This document shows, piece by piece, positions 1-8,780 of a stretch of DNA of 64,000 nt (position 1 is its first letter; the number at the start of each line of letters is the position of its first letter). The position numbers and the translations under genes are program-made. The stretch comes from Methylotuvimicrobium alcaliphilum 20Z. GTDB lineage: Bacteria > Pseudomonadota > Gammaproteobacteria > Methylococcales > Methylomonadaceae. Under the pieces are notes generated by a model. That model saw only the letters and a list, made by a program, of their open reading frames with translations. It did not search any database and had not been told where the DNA came from. The stretch is from contig NC_016112.1 in NCBI RefSeq assembly GCF_000968535.2, forward strand, positions 4,588,001 through 4,652,000, written 5' to 3'.

Positions 1-3000
1 CAGCTCCGAGCCGGTATGCTTGATCGCGCGGTCGAAGTTGTAAAGATGCTGATAAAAGGCATTGACACCGGTCGCATGCAGTTCGATCTGTTGCGCGGTG
101 GCTTGCCTGACGTGTTCGACCATTTGCAGCACATCGATCAACGGCTGTTCGATCTCCAAGGCCTCGTTCTGAAAAAACGGCCCGCTATTCCCCGGCGCGG
201 CCAGCGCCTGTTGCCAGGCTTCGGCCAACTGGCTGCGGTGATGTTTGCCGAACAATTGCACGAGAATCTGCTTGCCGCTGTGGATCGCATGCTCCTGACG
301 CTTGCGATCCTTGACCGTCTCCTGGGTTAGACGCGGCAGCGTGTCGGCCGCGTATGCATGCAGCTCTTCCGCATAGGTCGGCGGACTGCTTTTCAACAGC
401 TCCATGCATTGCTCCAGTTGATTCAACAAACCGAGACGCTTTTTCAGTTGTTCCTGCTGTGCTGCGATCTGTTGATTCAACTGCGTTCGTCGACGCTTGA
501 ATTCCTGCTTGAGCTGCTCGATCGCATCGTTCAGTTGCCGGCTTTTACTCTCCCAATCGCCGCGCCGGCGGCATAGATCGGGATGTTCCTTCCAACGTTG
601 CTGCAGCCACGTCTGGTATTCTTCATGCTTACGTTGGAATTCTCTTGATTCTTTTTCGAGACCCTTCGCCTTGTTGAGCTGTTCCGACAATTTCACGATC
701 GTGTCGTCGGCGCCGCTGTCCTTCAGCTCGCTGTTCAGTTGCTGCTGTATGCGGCGTTTTTCCTGTTCGAAGCGTTCGGTATCGGCGGCGATTTGTTCTC
801 TGATCGTCGCAATCAGACGTTGGCCGTCCGACTCGATGACGCCTTTCCGGCCCAGATGTTCGTCATGCAATGCATGCATCGCCTGTTCGTGTTCCGCCTC
901 AATCGCGGCGATGGTTTTATTACTGCCTTCGATGTCGCAAGACAAGCGCTGTATATTCAATTCGATGTCGCGGCGCGCTTTTTCGGTTTCGACCTTGATC
1001 CGGTCCGCCAGCGCATTCGCTTCGTCTTGCAGATGCGCTTCGTTTTTTTCGACGCGCTTGACCCGTTGCTGGGTCTTGTCGAGCTCGGCCTTGGCATGCT
1101 CGCGCTGCTTGTTCGCGAGAGCCAGACTCGCTTCGAGGTCTTCGATTTCTCCACCGAGCACGTTCAATTTGTCGAACAGATTTTTTTCCTCTTGCTCCAG
1201 ACGCAGTTTGTCGGCGGTCAAATAGCTTCGCTCGGCCAACGCATCGAGCGCGATCCGTAGTCCGTAGAAATCGTCGCTTGCGTTTTCATTCCACTGAGGG
1301 TCGAGGCCGGTATGATCGAGCAGTTCCGGCGCAATCACGCGTCCGATGGTGTTTTGCCAACCTTCGACTTCATTGTCGAGATAATGCTGCAGCGTGCCGG
1401 ATTCCGGTCTCAAGCGTTTCAGGCACTGCGCATGGCGCTCGCGCAAGTTTCTGAGTTCGGTATTTTTGTCCTTGAGCTTTTGTTCGATCTGCCGGAATTG
1501 ATCGAGCTTGCTCTGGTAGTCATTTTGCGCGTCATGCCGTGCCTGATAGGCGAGTCGGTTTTCCATGACGGCTGCTTCGAGCGCCTGCCGGTTTTTGGCT
1601 TGCTGTTCGGTCAAAGCTTCCGGAATCGGCGGATTCCTCAAACGGCTCTTTTCGACTTCGAATTCGGTCAGCCATTGCGTTTGCTGCGCCTTGACTGGGT
1701 GCAACCGGCTTTCCTTAGCCTGCCGCAATTGTTCTTTGCGTTGCTGAAACGCCTCATCGGTCTCACGCAGACTCTTTTCTTGCGATAACTGCGCTTCTGC
1801 GCATTGCCGCTCGAAGGTCTGGATCTGGCTGTCGTGAGTATGCCGTAATTCGTCGAGTTGTTTCTCGTAGTAAGCCTTGATTTCCTGCGTCTTGCTTTCC
1901 AGCGCTTCGATCTCGCTCTTGATTTTCACCTGTCTTTCGACATGCTGTTCGAGTAACGAAGCCTTGAACGCAAAGCTTTCGGCATCCTGCCGTTCATAAT
2001 CGAGTTTCTGCATTTCGAGCGCGTCGATCTGATAATTCAGTTCTTTCAGCCGCTCGTTACATTCGATCAGCTCGTCGGTTTTCGGGTCCAACTGGCTATC
2101 GTGCTCCTGCTGCAATCGGTCGCGCTGTTCGTTAAGTTCGCTCAGGCTTTGTTCGAGCGCGTCTTTTTCCTTCAGGCCGGTTTTATGACTTTCGAGCGCG
2201 AGCGCGTGAATATGCGATAGGGTCTTGAGCGTTTCCTTGTACTCGCCTATCGTCTGCAACAATTCGTCGAAATCGCCGCGCTTGGCCTCGATTTCCCGCG
2301 CCGCAGTCAAGTCGGACAGCCACGCATCGATGTGCTGTTTGTTCAGTTGAAAGGGCTGCTGCTCGTCTTCGTTCTGCAGGAAGGTCTGGCTGAGTTTGTT
2401 GCGCGAGATATCGATCAGCATTTGTTTGATCACGTCGAAATCGCCGATTTTTTCGATGACCGAACCGATGACCTTCTCGATATGCGTCATCGGCGCGAAA
2501 CCCATCGCAAAGCGTTGTTGCAGCGGACGCAACCAGCGCTTGCCGCTACTGACCTGATGGCACTGGATGATGCTGCAATAATCGTCGACCGCGACGAAAC
2601 GGGAAGCCTCGGCGTTCAGCGTCTTGTAGAGGCGTTCGATGCTGTGGCTGTCGCGCGGCAGACCGTTCTCGCCGATATAAAAATCCTGCCGATAAGGGGC
2701 GTCGATGAACTTGTATTTGGCGCCGCGCCCGTCGCTCTGTACCATGACATGACAGACCTGACCGTGCGGACGTTGATATTCGTAGACCAGACAGCTGCTT
2801 CCGCGCGGCAGGTAATAATCCAGAAAGCCTTTTTTGCTGCCGCTGCCGCCGACGATATTGCTCGGCCGCTCGCCCCAGAACAACTGCATCAAACGCAGGA
2901 AAGTGGTCTTGCCGGCGCCGTTCGTGCCGCTCAGATTGGTGTGACCATCCAGCTTCAGCAAAACGGACTTGCCGGGCCAAAAGCTGTCGATCAGAATAAT

Positions 3001-3027
3001 TTTTTGCAGTCGAAAACTATCAGACAT
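1..3027 (-). CDS. SMC-like coiled-coil ATPase, 3' end outside the window
   Basis: An open frame of 1009 codons starts at ATG 3027 on the minus strand and is still open at position 1, so the C-terminus is missing. The N-terminus carries a Walker A motif GTNGAGKT at residues 34-41, followed by an RLMQLFWGERP segment typical of SMC/RecN-like heads. Most of the rest is rich in Gln, Glu, Leu and Lys with the heptad character of long coiled coils. The last visible residues (YNFDRAIKHTGSEL) look like the approach to the C-terminal head, so perhaps 100-250 residues are lost. Family assignment is uncertain; DUF3584-type P-loop proteins are my best guess. It is neither canonical SMC nor clearly JetC/MksF. 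The REP-associated transposase lies directly upstream on the same strand. Confidence 0.75.
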   Translation of the reverse strand, partial: MSDSFRLQKIILIDSFWPGKSVLLKLDGHTNLSGTNGAGKTTFLRLMQLFWGERPSNIVGGSGSKKGFLDYYLPRGSSCLVYEYQRPHGQVCHVMVQSDGRGAKYKFIDAPYRQDFYIGENGLPRDSHSIERLYKTLNAEASRFVAVDDYCSIIQCHQVSSGKRWLRPLQQRFAMGFAPMTHIEKVIGSVIEKIGDFDVIKQMLIDISRNKLSQTFLQNEDEQQPFQLNKQHIDAWLSDLTAAREIEAKRGDFDELLQTIGEYKETLKTLSHIHALALESHKTGLKEKDALEQSLSELNEQRDRLQQEHDSQLDPKTDELIECNERLKELNYQIDALEMQKLDYERQDAESFAFKASLLEQHVERQVKIKSEIEALESKTQEIKAYYEKQLDELRHTHDSQIQTFERQCAEAQLSQEKSLRETDEAFQQRKEQLRQAKESRLHPVKAQQTQWLTEFEVEKSRLRNPPIPEALTEQQAKNRQALEAAVMENRLAYQARHDAQNDYQSKLDQFRQIEQKLKDKNTELRNLRERHAQCLKRLRPESGTLQHYLDNEVEGWQNTIGRVIAPELLDHTGLDPQWNENASDDFYGLRIALDALAERSYLTADKLRLEQEEKNLFDKLNVLGGEIEDLEASLALANKQREHAKAELDKTQQRVKRVEKNEAHLQDEANALADRIKVETEKARRDIELNIQRLSCDIEGSNKTIAAIEAEHEQAMHALHDEHLGRKGVIESDGQRLIATIREQIAADTERFEQEKRRIQQQLNSELKDSGADDTIVKLSEQLNKAKGLEKESREFQRKHEEYQTWLQQRWKEHPDLCRRRGDWESKSRQLNDAIEQLKQEFKRRRTQLNQQIAAQQEQLKKRLGLLNQLEQCMELLKSSPPTYAEELHAYAADTLPRLTQETVKDRKRQEHAIHSGKQILVQLFGKHHRSQLAEAWQQALAAPGNSGPFFQNEALEIEQPLIDVLQMVEHVRQATAQQIELHATGVNAFYQHLYNFDRAIKHTGSEL

Positions 3028-3031
3028 CTCT

Positions 3032-3048
3032 AAAAGGGGTCAGGTTAC
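3032..3048. repeat. REP-like 17-mer, left flank of the RAYT gene
   Basis: AAAAGGGGTCAGGTTAC lies between the SMC-like start codon and the transposase stop. Its exact reverse complement lies at 3795-3811 on the other side of the transposase gene, and a third copy lies at 5763-5779. Flanking REP-type sequences are characteristic of REP-associated tyrosine transposases. Confidence 0.75.
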
Positions 3049-3749
3049 TTTTTATTGCCATCTCTGGCTTTTTTGGGGCGACCTTGCGGCGCAATTTTGA
3101 CGCGTCGACCCAAAACAGCCTCGATTTCATGCTGAAACTTGTCCGAACCCAGCGCACAATCTTTGTTCAAATGCGCACGTATCGCTCGAATATCATTGTC
3201 ATCCAAGACTTGCTTGCAGAGTTCACGGTAGGCCATTGCTCGGGCTTTGGGTTTCGGAGCCAGCAGGCGATATTCCGGCGGCTCCTCCAACCATTCCATG
3301 CCGATTCCGGTCACATGATGCCGGCAACTGGACCACCGGTAATCCCAAGGGTAGTCCACCATGCCGGCACGCACCGGATTCAGTTCAATATAACGCATGC
3401 AAGTCAACAAGTAACGCTCGCTGTCGATCAAACTCGATTTGAAACGCCCTTCGAAGAGCGTTCCGGTGCGCTGGTAGGTCTTATTGATGTAACGGACATA
3501 CCGCCGGCCGACCGATTGCATCAAACCGGAAATCCCGCCCGGAGCCTCGCTCACTGCCAACAAATGAACATGATTCGTCATCTGAACGAAAGCGTAAAGC
3601 TTGCAATAGTTCTTCGCCAAGGCTTCACACAGATATTCGAGATAGATCGAATAATCATTTTCATCAAAGAAAATGGGTTGGCGATTATTGCCGCGTTGCA
3701 CAATATGCTGCGGGATATTAGGCAAGTCGAGGCGCGGGAGGCGGGGCAT
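3045..3749 (-). CDS. REP-associated tyrosine transposase (RAYT, Y1_Tnp/TnpA_REP family)
   Basis: A 234-residue protein beginning MPRLPRLDLPNIPQHIVQRG, a hallmark RAYT N-terminus. The HUH motif is HVH at residues 60-62, and Tyr84/Tyr87 (GRRYVRYINKTYQRTGTLFEGR) are the candidate nucleophiles. Members of this family nick and join single-stranded DNA at REP sequences. The frame is open a further 66 codons upstream, but the MPRLPRL start is chosen because it matches the conserved family N-terminus. The C-terminal basic tail (GRPKKARDGNKK) is probably DNA-binding. The gene sits between perfect inverted 17-mers at 3032-3048 and 3795-3811. It looks intact. Confidence 0.92.
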   Translation of the reverse strand: MPRLPRLDLPNIPQHIVQRGNNRQPIFFDENDYSIYLEYLCEALAKNYCKLYAFVQMTNHVHLLAVSEAPGGISGLMQSVGRRYVRYINKTYQRTGTLFEGRFKSSLIDSERYLLTCMRYIELNPVRAGMVDYPWDYRWSSCRHHVTGIGMEWLEEPPEYRLLAPKPKARAMAYRELCKQVLDDNDIRAIRAHLNKDCALGSDKFQHEIEAVLGRRVKIAPQGRPKKARDGNKK

Positions 3750-4081
3750 GGCTTTGGTATGTTTAAAGGACGAACGAAATAATAGCACAAGAATGTAACC
3801 TGACCCCTTTTTCCCTTGATGAGGTCTCGCGGGCGCCTGCAAAGTGTTCGAACGGGGCAGCCGCAAATGTTGTGACGCGTTCACTACTGATGGTTTCCGC
3901 CGGAAACTTATGGTTCTGGTTGTTCCAACAGGTCGAGCCGCATACAATATCTGCCAGGGGAATGCCGATTTAATCCGTATTTTCTGGAACGCAGGGATGC
4001 GCGGTACTGGACAAATCCTGTATGGACGTTCCGCGCTTTTTTGTTAATCAATCGAATTTATCTCGACCTGGGTACCTCGAT
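3750..4081. other. Intergenic region between RAYT and the 272-aa gene
   Basis: It holds the right-hand REP-like 17-mer (3795-3811) and otherwise no recognisable gene. Short open frames here encode nothing family-like. Confidence 0.6.
3795..3811. repeat. REP-like 17-mer, right flank of the RAYT gene
   Basis: GTAACCTGACCCCTTTT is the exact reverse complement of the copy at 3032-3048 and is identical in orientation to the copy at 5763-5779. Confidence 0.75.
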
Positions 4082-4900
4082 ATGGGAATACTCGAACAAC
4101 TTCGCACCGAAGCCGCCAAGAAACAACAGGATCAGTTTTCGCAAAAGGAACTCGACCAGCAATTGGCCGCTAATTATCGACGTGACATCCTGCCTCGCAT
4201 GCAGCAGGCTTTTCGTTTCATGAAAGAGCTGGTCGATCATCTCAATTTTTTGGAACACGCGATCGAAGTCGAAAACTACAGCGATCTGTATCCGCAATTC
4301 GGCAGGCTGAAGCAGACCAACTATAAAATCAATACCGATGGCATCATGGGTTTTACCGATATCAATAAGCTGATGCAGATCAATGTGTCGTATTCCTGTG
4401 TCGGTGAAGGCGAATTTTATCTGCCGCGGGAAGGAAAGGGCGCGATCGAGCGGGAAATTTCCTTCCTGCATGAAAAAAAACTCAATTTCGACTGGAAACC
4501 CTTGCCTATGCGAGAGGGCCGCGTTTGTACGCAATTTCGAATACAACGATCTGTTCCAGTATTTCTGCGGTTTGAAGTCGATTATCAGCAGTCCAAAATC
4601 AAACTGCAAATACGCAATCATTTCAATTTCGATGTGTTTGACAAGGTTTTCTTGCCCGAGGAAATCAATTACGAATTGCTCGATGAAGTAACCAGATTCA
4701 TGCTTCGCAAGGATCATGACTTCATTCGTCTATCTATTTCAAGTGAGCACCTGCAAGACATCCGGCAGCGATTGGAGCAGCACAAACGCGAGCAGGATGC
4801 ATTGCAGCGGCGGATTCAGCAGGAAGATTCTGAATTTAAACCCCGTGAGGACAAGCCTTGGTTGGCGCGTCTGTTACCGTCCAAAAAACGCGATGGATAA
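4082..4900 (+). CDS. Conserved-looking hypothetical protein, 272 aa
   Basis: I do not recognise this family. The chosen start (MGILEQLRTEAAKKQQDQ) gives 272 residues; an alternative start 20 codons upstream at 4022 is in frame but adds an unpromising leader. No signal peptide or membrane segment is visible. The N-terminal half is a mixed helical region. The C-terminal 60 residues form a charged helical or coiled-coil stretch (DIRQRLEQHKREQDALQRR) ending in a basic tail (PWLARLLPSKKRDG). A cytoplasmic protein is likely. It stands alone, with repeats on both sides. No strong Shine-Dalgarno sequence is seen. Confidence 0.7.
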   Translation: MGILEQLRTEAAKKQQDQFSQKELDQQLAANYRRDILPRMQQAFRFMKELVDHLNFLEHAIEVENYSDLYPQFGRLKQTNYKINTDGIMGFTDINKLMQINVSYSCVGEGEFYLPREGKGAIEREISFLHEKKLNFDWKPLPMREGRVCTQFRIQRSVPVFLRFEVDYQQSKIKLQIRNHFNFDVFDKVFLPEEINYELLDEVTRFMLRKDHDFIRLSISSEHLQDIRQRLEQHKREQDALQRRIQQEDSEFKPREDKPWLARLLPSKKRDG

Positions 4901-5060
4901 TAAATTTAGAGCGATAACCACATACATCAAATTTCTACGCTTTTTGCTCGCTCCCAAACTCTTGTTTGGGAGTCTCTACCGTCAAGCTCCGCTTGGCGAA
5001 CGATAAGCAGAGCTTAAAGGTAGGTATTCCCAAGTAGAACTTGAGAATGAGACACAAAAG

Positions 5061-5305
5061 TATACCCATCGTAGATCAAAATTCGGCACCGGGGTGTCCG
5101 TCAAAGGACGCCGCGAACCCAGCACCTAAATTATCTAAGACTATTAACCATGGTCAATGGGCTAGGGAATTTAGGTGCTGGGTGAATACGTCCATGTAGA
5201 CTCTATGCCAGCTCCATGCTGGTCCCTCACCTAGCGTTAGGTAAGGGATCGGACACCCCGGCGCCTCCTCGGGCACTGCCGAAATTTGAAGTGCGAAAGG
5301 TATAT
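5061..5305. repeat. RptA copy 1, with nested palindromes
   Basis: The ends are TATACCCATCGTAGATC and GTGCGAAAGGTATA. Internally it has the shared RptA segments (GGGTGTCCG, GGCGCCTCC, and an AAATTTGAAGTGCGAAAGG end). The 67-bp palindrome Pal-1 lies at 5117-5183. The palindrome Pal-2 (TCCCTCACCTAGCGTTAGGT core) lies at 5223-5248 and replaces the internal stem found in the copy at 35249-35453. Confidence 0.8.
5117..5183. repeat. Pal-1 palindromic element, copy a
   Basis: The 16-bp arms ACCCAGCACCTAAATT and AATTTAGGTGCTGGGT are perfect inverted repeats around a loop of about 35 bp. Other copies lie at 28274-28340 and 47058-47123. Confidence 0.8.
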
Positions 5306-5762
5306 ATCAATTAATTTGCATCTAACCTTAATCTTAAGTTTACGAGTATGCTACATTTTTTGTTCAATTTATTCATGGGGTTTCGGAGTTTTGCATGGCA
5401 TGTTTTTCCGGCGTTAGTGCTGGTCAGGCTGCTTTATAAAGCCAATTGATTATGCAAACCGTTACCTGATTAGCAAGATGCTTCAGCTTGCCGAAGCCAA
5501 CTGTCCGAGCAGTGACCAGTCGTAGCCACTTCTGCGGGACGGGTTATTTAACCCGTCCCCAACGTTTCGGTTTGCCCTAAACATTTCGGCTGACTTCGGC
5601 CAAAGTCAAAACGTTTAGAACGGGGTTGCAAACCCCGTCCTGCTAGGGATATGCTGGTTTTTGGGCTTTAGCTGAAGAAACTTGCTAATCAGGAACCGTT
5701 AAATAAATCGACCATGATATTGCCGATCACCTAAACGTCCAGACCACCTTTGATCCTAAAAA

Positions 5763-5779
5763 GTAACCTGACCCCTTTT
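5763..5779. repeat. REP-like 17-mer, third copy
   Basis: GTAACCTGACCCCTTTT is identical to the right-hand flank of the RAYT gene, about 2 kb away. A stand-alone REP half suggests mobilisation or deletion of a RAYT-linked REP. Confidence 0.7.
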
Positions 5780-6033
5780 CCCCGACGTTATGGCTTACGC
5801 CGACAGGGACTTACACCCTGCTGATTTTGTGCCCTCCTGGGCGCACTGGGAGCGATCCCCAGATCGCGATTTCGGAGCCACTGATGTTCAATATCCGCAG
5901 ATTTATCAAACAGCACCGTTGCCGGGTATACGATGACCTTTGTTTAGCAAGTTTACCGATATTTGTGTATAACGATAAGAGCTGGAGCTTGGGAACGAGA
6001 CAACGAAATCCTAAGTTGCAGTACAGTTTTGTT

Positions 6034-6654
6034 TTACGACGGTTTGCCGTCAATACGCCATTGCGTTTGATCGCGGCTCGGCAAGTGCCGGTCTCGATCG
6101 TAAGGAGGCTCTTCATGAGGAGGGATGAGATCTTCCGGCCAATCTTTCGCCCAGTTGCGACGTTCTTCTTTATCCGCATAAAAGCGAAGGTAAAGCATCA
6201 TATCTGTCTCGCTGCCGCTGCCCAATATGTCGATATGGAAGGCAGAGTCGTTGTCTAACGGCATGACCGGGCCTTCCTCGCGCAACACGTCATGCCAAAG
6301 CATTTCGTAGAGTTCGCGGTCGTTAAGGTGATCCGTGCAGTAGAGAAACATGCGCAGCATCGCTAACCCATTAATGACCTCCCACAATTTGGCGCTGAGT
6401 TGCGTATCGTCCAACTCTTCCGGGTTCGGCAAGGTCATGCCGCATTGCAACAGTAAGTCGAAGGTCGCTACCCATTTCGTATCCTCGTACGCATCGATAT
6501 AGTCCATAAACTTTTTATTCAATGCTTCGGACGACTCGTCCATTTCACCGGATATGAACCCTTCATTGATGAATTCATCGGCGCGGCGTTGCAAATCCCG
6601 CAGCGTTTCTTGATTTTCATCGTTTTTTTGCTTCTTCGCGGTTTTTTTAGGCAT
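6034..6654 (-). CDS. Hypothetical acidic cytoplasmic protein, 206 aa
   Basis: I do not recognise this family. The start MPKKTAKKQKND is chosen because AAGGAG lies about 7 nt upstream; a longer frame from 6714 would bury that site. The protein has a basic N-terminal tail of about 12 residues and then a mostly helical acidic body (RRADEFINEG, YIDAYEDTKWVATFDLLLQCG, HLNDRELYEMLWHDVLREEGP). There is no membrane segment or signal peptide. The C-terminus is rich in Pro, Arg and Asp. It is flanked by repeats and shows no operon partner. Confidence 0.7.
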   Translation of the reverse strand: MPKKTAKKQKNDENQETLRDLQRRADEFINEGFISGEMDESSEALNKKFMDYIDAYEDTKWVATFDLLLQCGMTLPNPEELDDTQLSAKLWEVINGLAMLRMFLYCTDHLNDRELYEMLWHDVLREEGPVMPLDNDSAFHIDILGSGSETDMMLYLRFYADKEERRNWAKDWPEDLIPPHEEPPYDRDRHLPSRDQTQWRIDGKPS

Positions 6655-6847
6655 CGCGGTCTCCTTAAATAAATCGGTCAAAAATGTTTTCATGACGCGG
6701 ATGTGGTTCGCCATGTCTCTTGTTTCATTATTTCAGCACAGACTTATGCCGAGATATTATGTATGCCCCTCTTCAGGTTATGCAACCTTGTGGAATTTGC
6801 CAACTTTAGTATGCATTCCCAGGCTGGATCGGTGGGAACGAAGAATT

Positions 6848-6905
6848 TATACCCGTCGTAGATCAAAATTCGTCGCCTCCTCTGGCATGAAGTGCGAAAG
6901 GTATA
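6848..6905. repeat. RptA copy 2, internally deleted to its two ends
   Basis: Only the terminal parts remain (TATACCCGTCGTAGATC at one end, AAGTGCGAAAGGTATA at the other), joined by about 20 bp. This is what a deletion between the two halves of a long stem would leave. Confidence 0.7.
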
Positions 6906-6935
6906 TGCCCGTTGTTGAACTCTATTTCACCGAAG

Positions 6936-7130
6936 CTAATTCAATGACTTATCATCCCGTTCCTTAGCCTTCGGCTCGTCCGCTTGATAAAGCTCCAGCA
7001 CCAGGTTTTTAAACCAAAGCGGCTTTTTCCAGACGATATAGACCGCAACCAATGTCGTAATCGGCAACGGAATGATATCGATCGTTTCCAATAAAACGAA
7101 ACCGGCGATTAGTTTTAATTTGGCTTTCAT
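6936..7130 (-). CDS. Small membrane protein, 64 aa
   Basis: A 64-residue protein with a hydrophobic stretch from about residue 7 to 34 (LIAGFVLLETIDIIPLPITTLVAVYIVW), probably one long or two short helices, followed by a basic KKPLWFKN segment and a charged C-terminal tail. AGGA lies about 11 nt before the ATG. I assign no family or function. It could be a stand-alone inner-membrane micropeptide. Because it is short, coding status is moderately certain only. Confidence 0.5.
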   Translation of the reverse strand: MKAKLKLIAGFVLLETIDIIPLPITTLVAVYIVWKKPLWFKNLVLELYQADEPKAKERDDKSLN

Positions 7131-7548
7131 GTGTGCAATGTCCTGGTGCCATCGATGTTGATATTCCGATTAAGAATGAGCACAAAATAACTTAAACTTT
7201 TGATGCCATCTTAGCCAATACGACCTCGATAGCATTTATTGCTTACTGACGTTTGCGGCTTTCCCTCACCTAGCGTTAGGTGAGGGACGATCTGGGAATC
7301 GCTCCCACAGAGCATACAGTCATAGGAGCGATAACCTGTCTAGCAAGTTTACCGATACTTGTGTATAACGTTGAGCACTCTGCCCTCTGTGGAGATCTAA
7401 ACCGGTCTTGCCTCGACAGCCAAGGTATGGGTTCCCACGGAGGACCGTGGGAACTAGAAATGCAACCCGAATCGCTTTGCGATTAGGAACCCCAGGCGGG
7501 GACTGAATATTTACATTCAGCTTGTTTCTTAGCGAATTGAATACTCGA
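7131..7548. other. Intergenic region with palindromic repeats
   Basis: It contains a stand-alone Pal-2 (TCCCTCACCTA, GCG, TTAGGTGAGGGA) at 7262-7287 and the second copy of the 30-bp repeat GCAAGTTTACCGATAYTTGT at about 7341-7371. No gene is supported. Confidence 0.6.
7262..7287. repeat. Pal-2 palindrome, stand-alone copy
   Basis: A near-perfect palindrome of about 26 bp. The same sequence with one change is nested in the RptA copy at 5223-5248, so it occurs both alone and inside another repeat. Confidence 0.7.
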
Positions 7549-8325
7549 TTAACGCCGTCTATCGAGCCGAAAGCTGATTTCCTGGACTACTCTCTGTTCG
7601 ACTGCGCGGCCGTCCTTGTATGTCGGTTTGAATCGCCAGCGCCGGATCGCTTCGAGGGCCGCCTGATCGAAAATTTGTTTCGGGTTAGCATCGATGACTC
7701 GGGCATCGCCGACCGTCCCATTCGGCTTCACGACGATTTCTAGGCGAACCCAGCCTTCGATACCGCGTTCGCGCGCCCGACGCGGGTAACGCGGCATCGT
7801 GCGCGATAACACCACCAAGGCTCGATCGCCCGCGCCGCTGTTTCCCGCGCCGCTGCCGTCACCGCTTGCCGCCGCTTCGGTCTTGTCGGTCGACCAATCC
7901 GACGGCGGCGCGGTCACGCGTGAGTCGGTGCCCGGCACGGGTGCCAATTCAGGTCCGTCTCCTTGTTTGGGAATATCGATGCGGGGGGCCGGAACGCTTG
8001 GCGATGGCGTTTTTTTGGGGGCCGATTTCCTTGGAGCGGCACGCTTGACCGGTTTCGGCGTGACGGCTTTGGGCTTGGGCCTTACCGGTTCGGGCTCGGC
8101 TTTAGGCTCCGGTTCGGGAGGCTCGATCGGTTTGGGCTTTGGTTTCGGCTCTTCGACCTTCGGCGGCATGCGAATGAATTCGATCGCTTGCGGTTTCGCT
8201 TTCGAAATCAATGCGGCTTCTCGCCGGCTGATCAATGCGCCGATCAAGAGCAGCAAAGCTAGGTTAATAATCAAGGCCGCGACAAACGACGCCGACAACA
8301 CCCGGCCCGAATGCGCCGGTTTCAT
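7549..8325 (-). CDS. tonB: TonB energy-transducing protein
   Basis: A 258-residue protein. A single N-terminal membrane anchor lies at about residues 11-31 (SFVAALIINLALLLLIGALI). It is followed by a Pro/Lys/Glu-rich periplasmic spacer (about residues 53-130) and a TonB C-terminal domain (about 180-258) containing YPRRARERGIEGWVRLEI and QAALEAIRRWRFKP. It would transmit proton-motive force from the ExbB/ExbD complex to outer-membrane TonB-dependent receptors. Its ATG overlaps the exbD stop (ATGA), so the two are translationally coupled. It is the last gene of the five-gene TonB2-type operon. No Fur box was recognised, so the transported substrate is unknown. Confidence 0.95.
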   Translation of the reverse strand: MKPAHSGRVLSASFVAALIINLALLLLIGALISRREAALISKAKPQAIEFIRMPPKVEEPKPKPKPIEPPEPEPKAEPEPVRPKPKAVTPKPVKRAAPRKSAPKKTPSPSVPAPRIDIPKQGDGPELAPVPGTDSRVTAPPSDWSTDKTEAAASGDGSGAGNSGAGDRALVVLSRTMPRYPRRARERGIEGWVRLEIVVKPNGTVGDARVIDANPKQIFDQAALEAIRRWRFKPTYKDGRAVEQRVVQEISFRLDRRR

Positions 8326-8756
8326 GAAGGGTCCGGCTCCGTACTGGCCGCCACCGAGATTGTGGCCAAGCCGGCTAAGCGCAGTTGGTCCATGACCTTG
8401 ATCAACAGCCCTGTGCTGGTCTTTTGATCGGCCAAAATGACCACGGACCGGCTCGGTCCCGAGAGTCCTTGTTGCTCGATCCGGGCGCGCAGCATGCGTA
8501 TATCCACCGAGTCGTTGTTCAGCCAGATTTGTTCATCCGAGCCGATCGTTACGATCAAATCGGTATTTTGCTGAGGTGTGGCCGTCGCGGCTCTCGGGCG
8601 CTGTACCGCAACCGTCGATTCGCGGATAAACGAGCTGGTCACCAGAAAGAAAATCAACAGAATGAAGACCATGTCGATCAACGGTGTCATGTTGATCGTG
8701 TCGGAATGATCCTCGTTGTTGTCGTTACGGCTTTTGAATATACTTCGTACGGTCAT
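8322..8756 (-). CDS. exbD: ExbD/TolR-family biopolymer transport protein
   Basis: A 144-residue protein starting MTVRSIFKSRN. It has one transmembrane helix at about residues 23-44 (NMTPLIDMVFILLIFFLVTS) carrying Asp28, the equivalent of the proton-conducting aspartate of ExbD/TolR. A small periplasmic domain follows (VVILADQKTSTGLLIKVMDQ). It works with ExbB to energise TonB. An in-frame extension to 8816 is rejected because it would run into the palindrome at 8781-8860. It is unusually separated from exbB by 168 nt, while its 3' end overlaps tonB by 4 nt. Confidence 0.95.
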   Translation of the reverse strand: MTVRSIFKSRNDNNEDHSDTINMTPLIDMVFILLIFFLVTSSFIRESTVAVQRPRAATATPQQNTDLIVTIGSDEQIWLNNDSVDIRMLRARIEQQGLSGPSRSVVILADQKTSTGLLIKVMDQLRLAGLATISVAASTEPDPS

Positions 8757-8780
8757 GTTTGCGGCTTTTATGGCAATGCT

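Larger units (their letters stand above)
4901..6033. other. Repeat-rich intergenic island
   Basis: No credible gene lies here. It holds one RptA copy (5061-5305) with two nested small palindromes, a perfect palindrome at 5536-5559 (arms GGGACGGGTTA), a second at about 5620-5637 (arms ACGGGGTT), the third REP-like 17-mer (5763-5779), and the first copy of a roughly 30-bp repeat (5945-5975) seen again at 7341-7371. Confidence 0.7.

Noticed and set aside
497-1260. Long plus-strand frames opposite the SMC-like gene
   Set aside because: Cys/Ser/Arg- or Phe-rich translations typical of antisense frames; the minus-strand frame is continuous over 1009 codons with a Walker A motif.
3084-3782. 232-codon plus-strand frame over the RAYT gene
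   Set aside because: Antisense to a well-recognised transposase; no family features.
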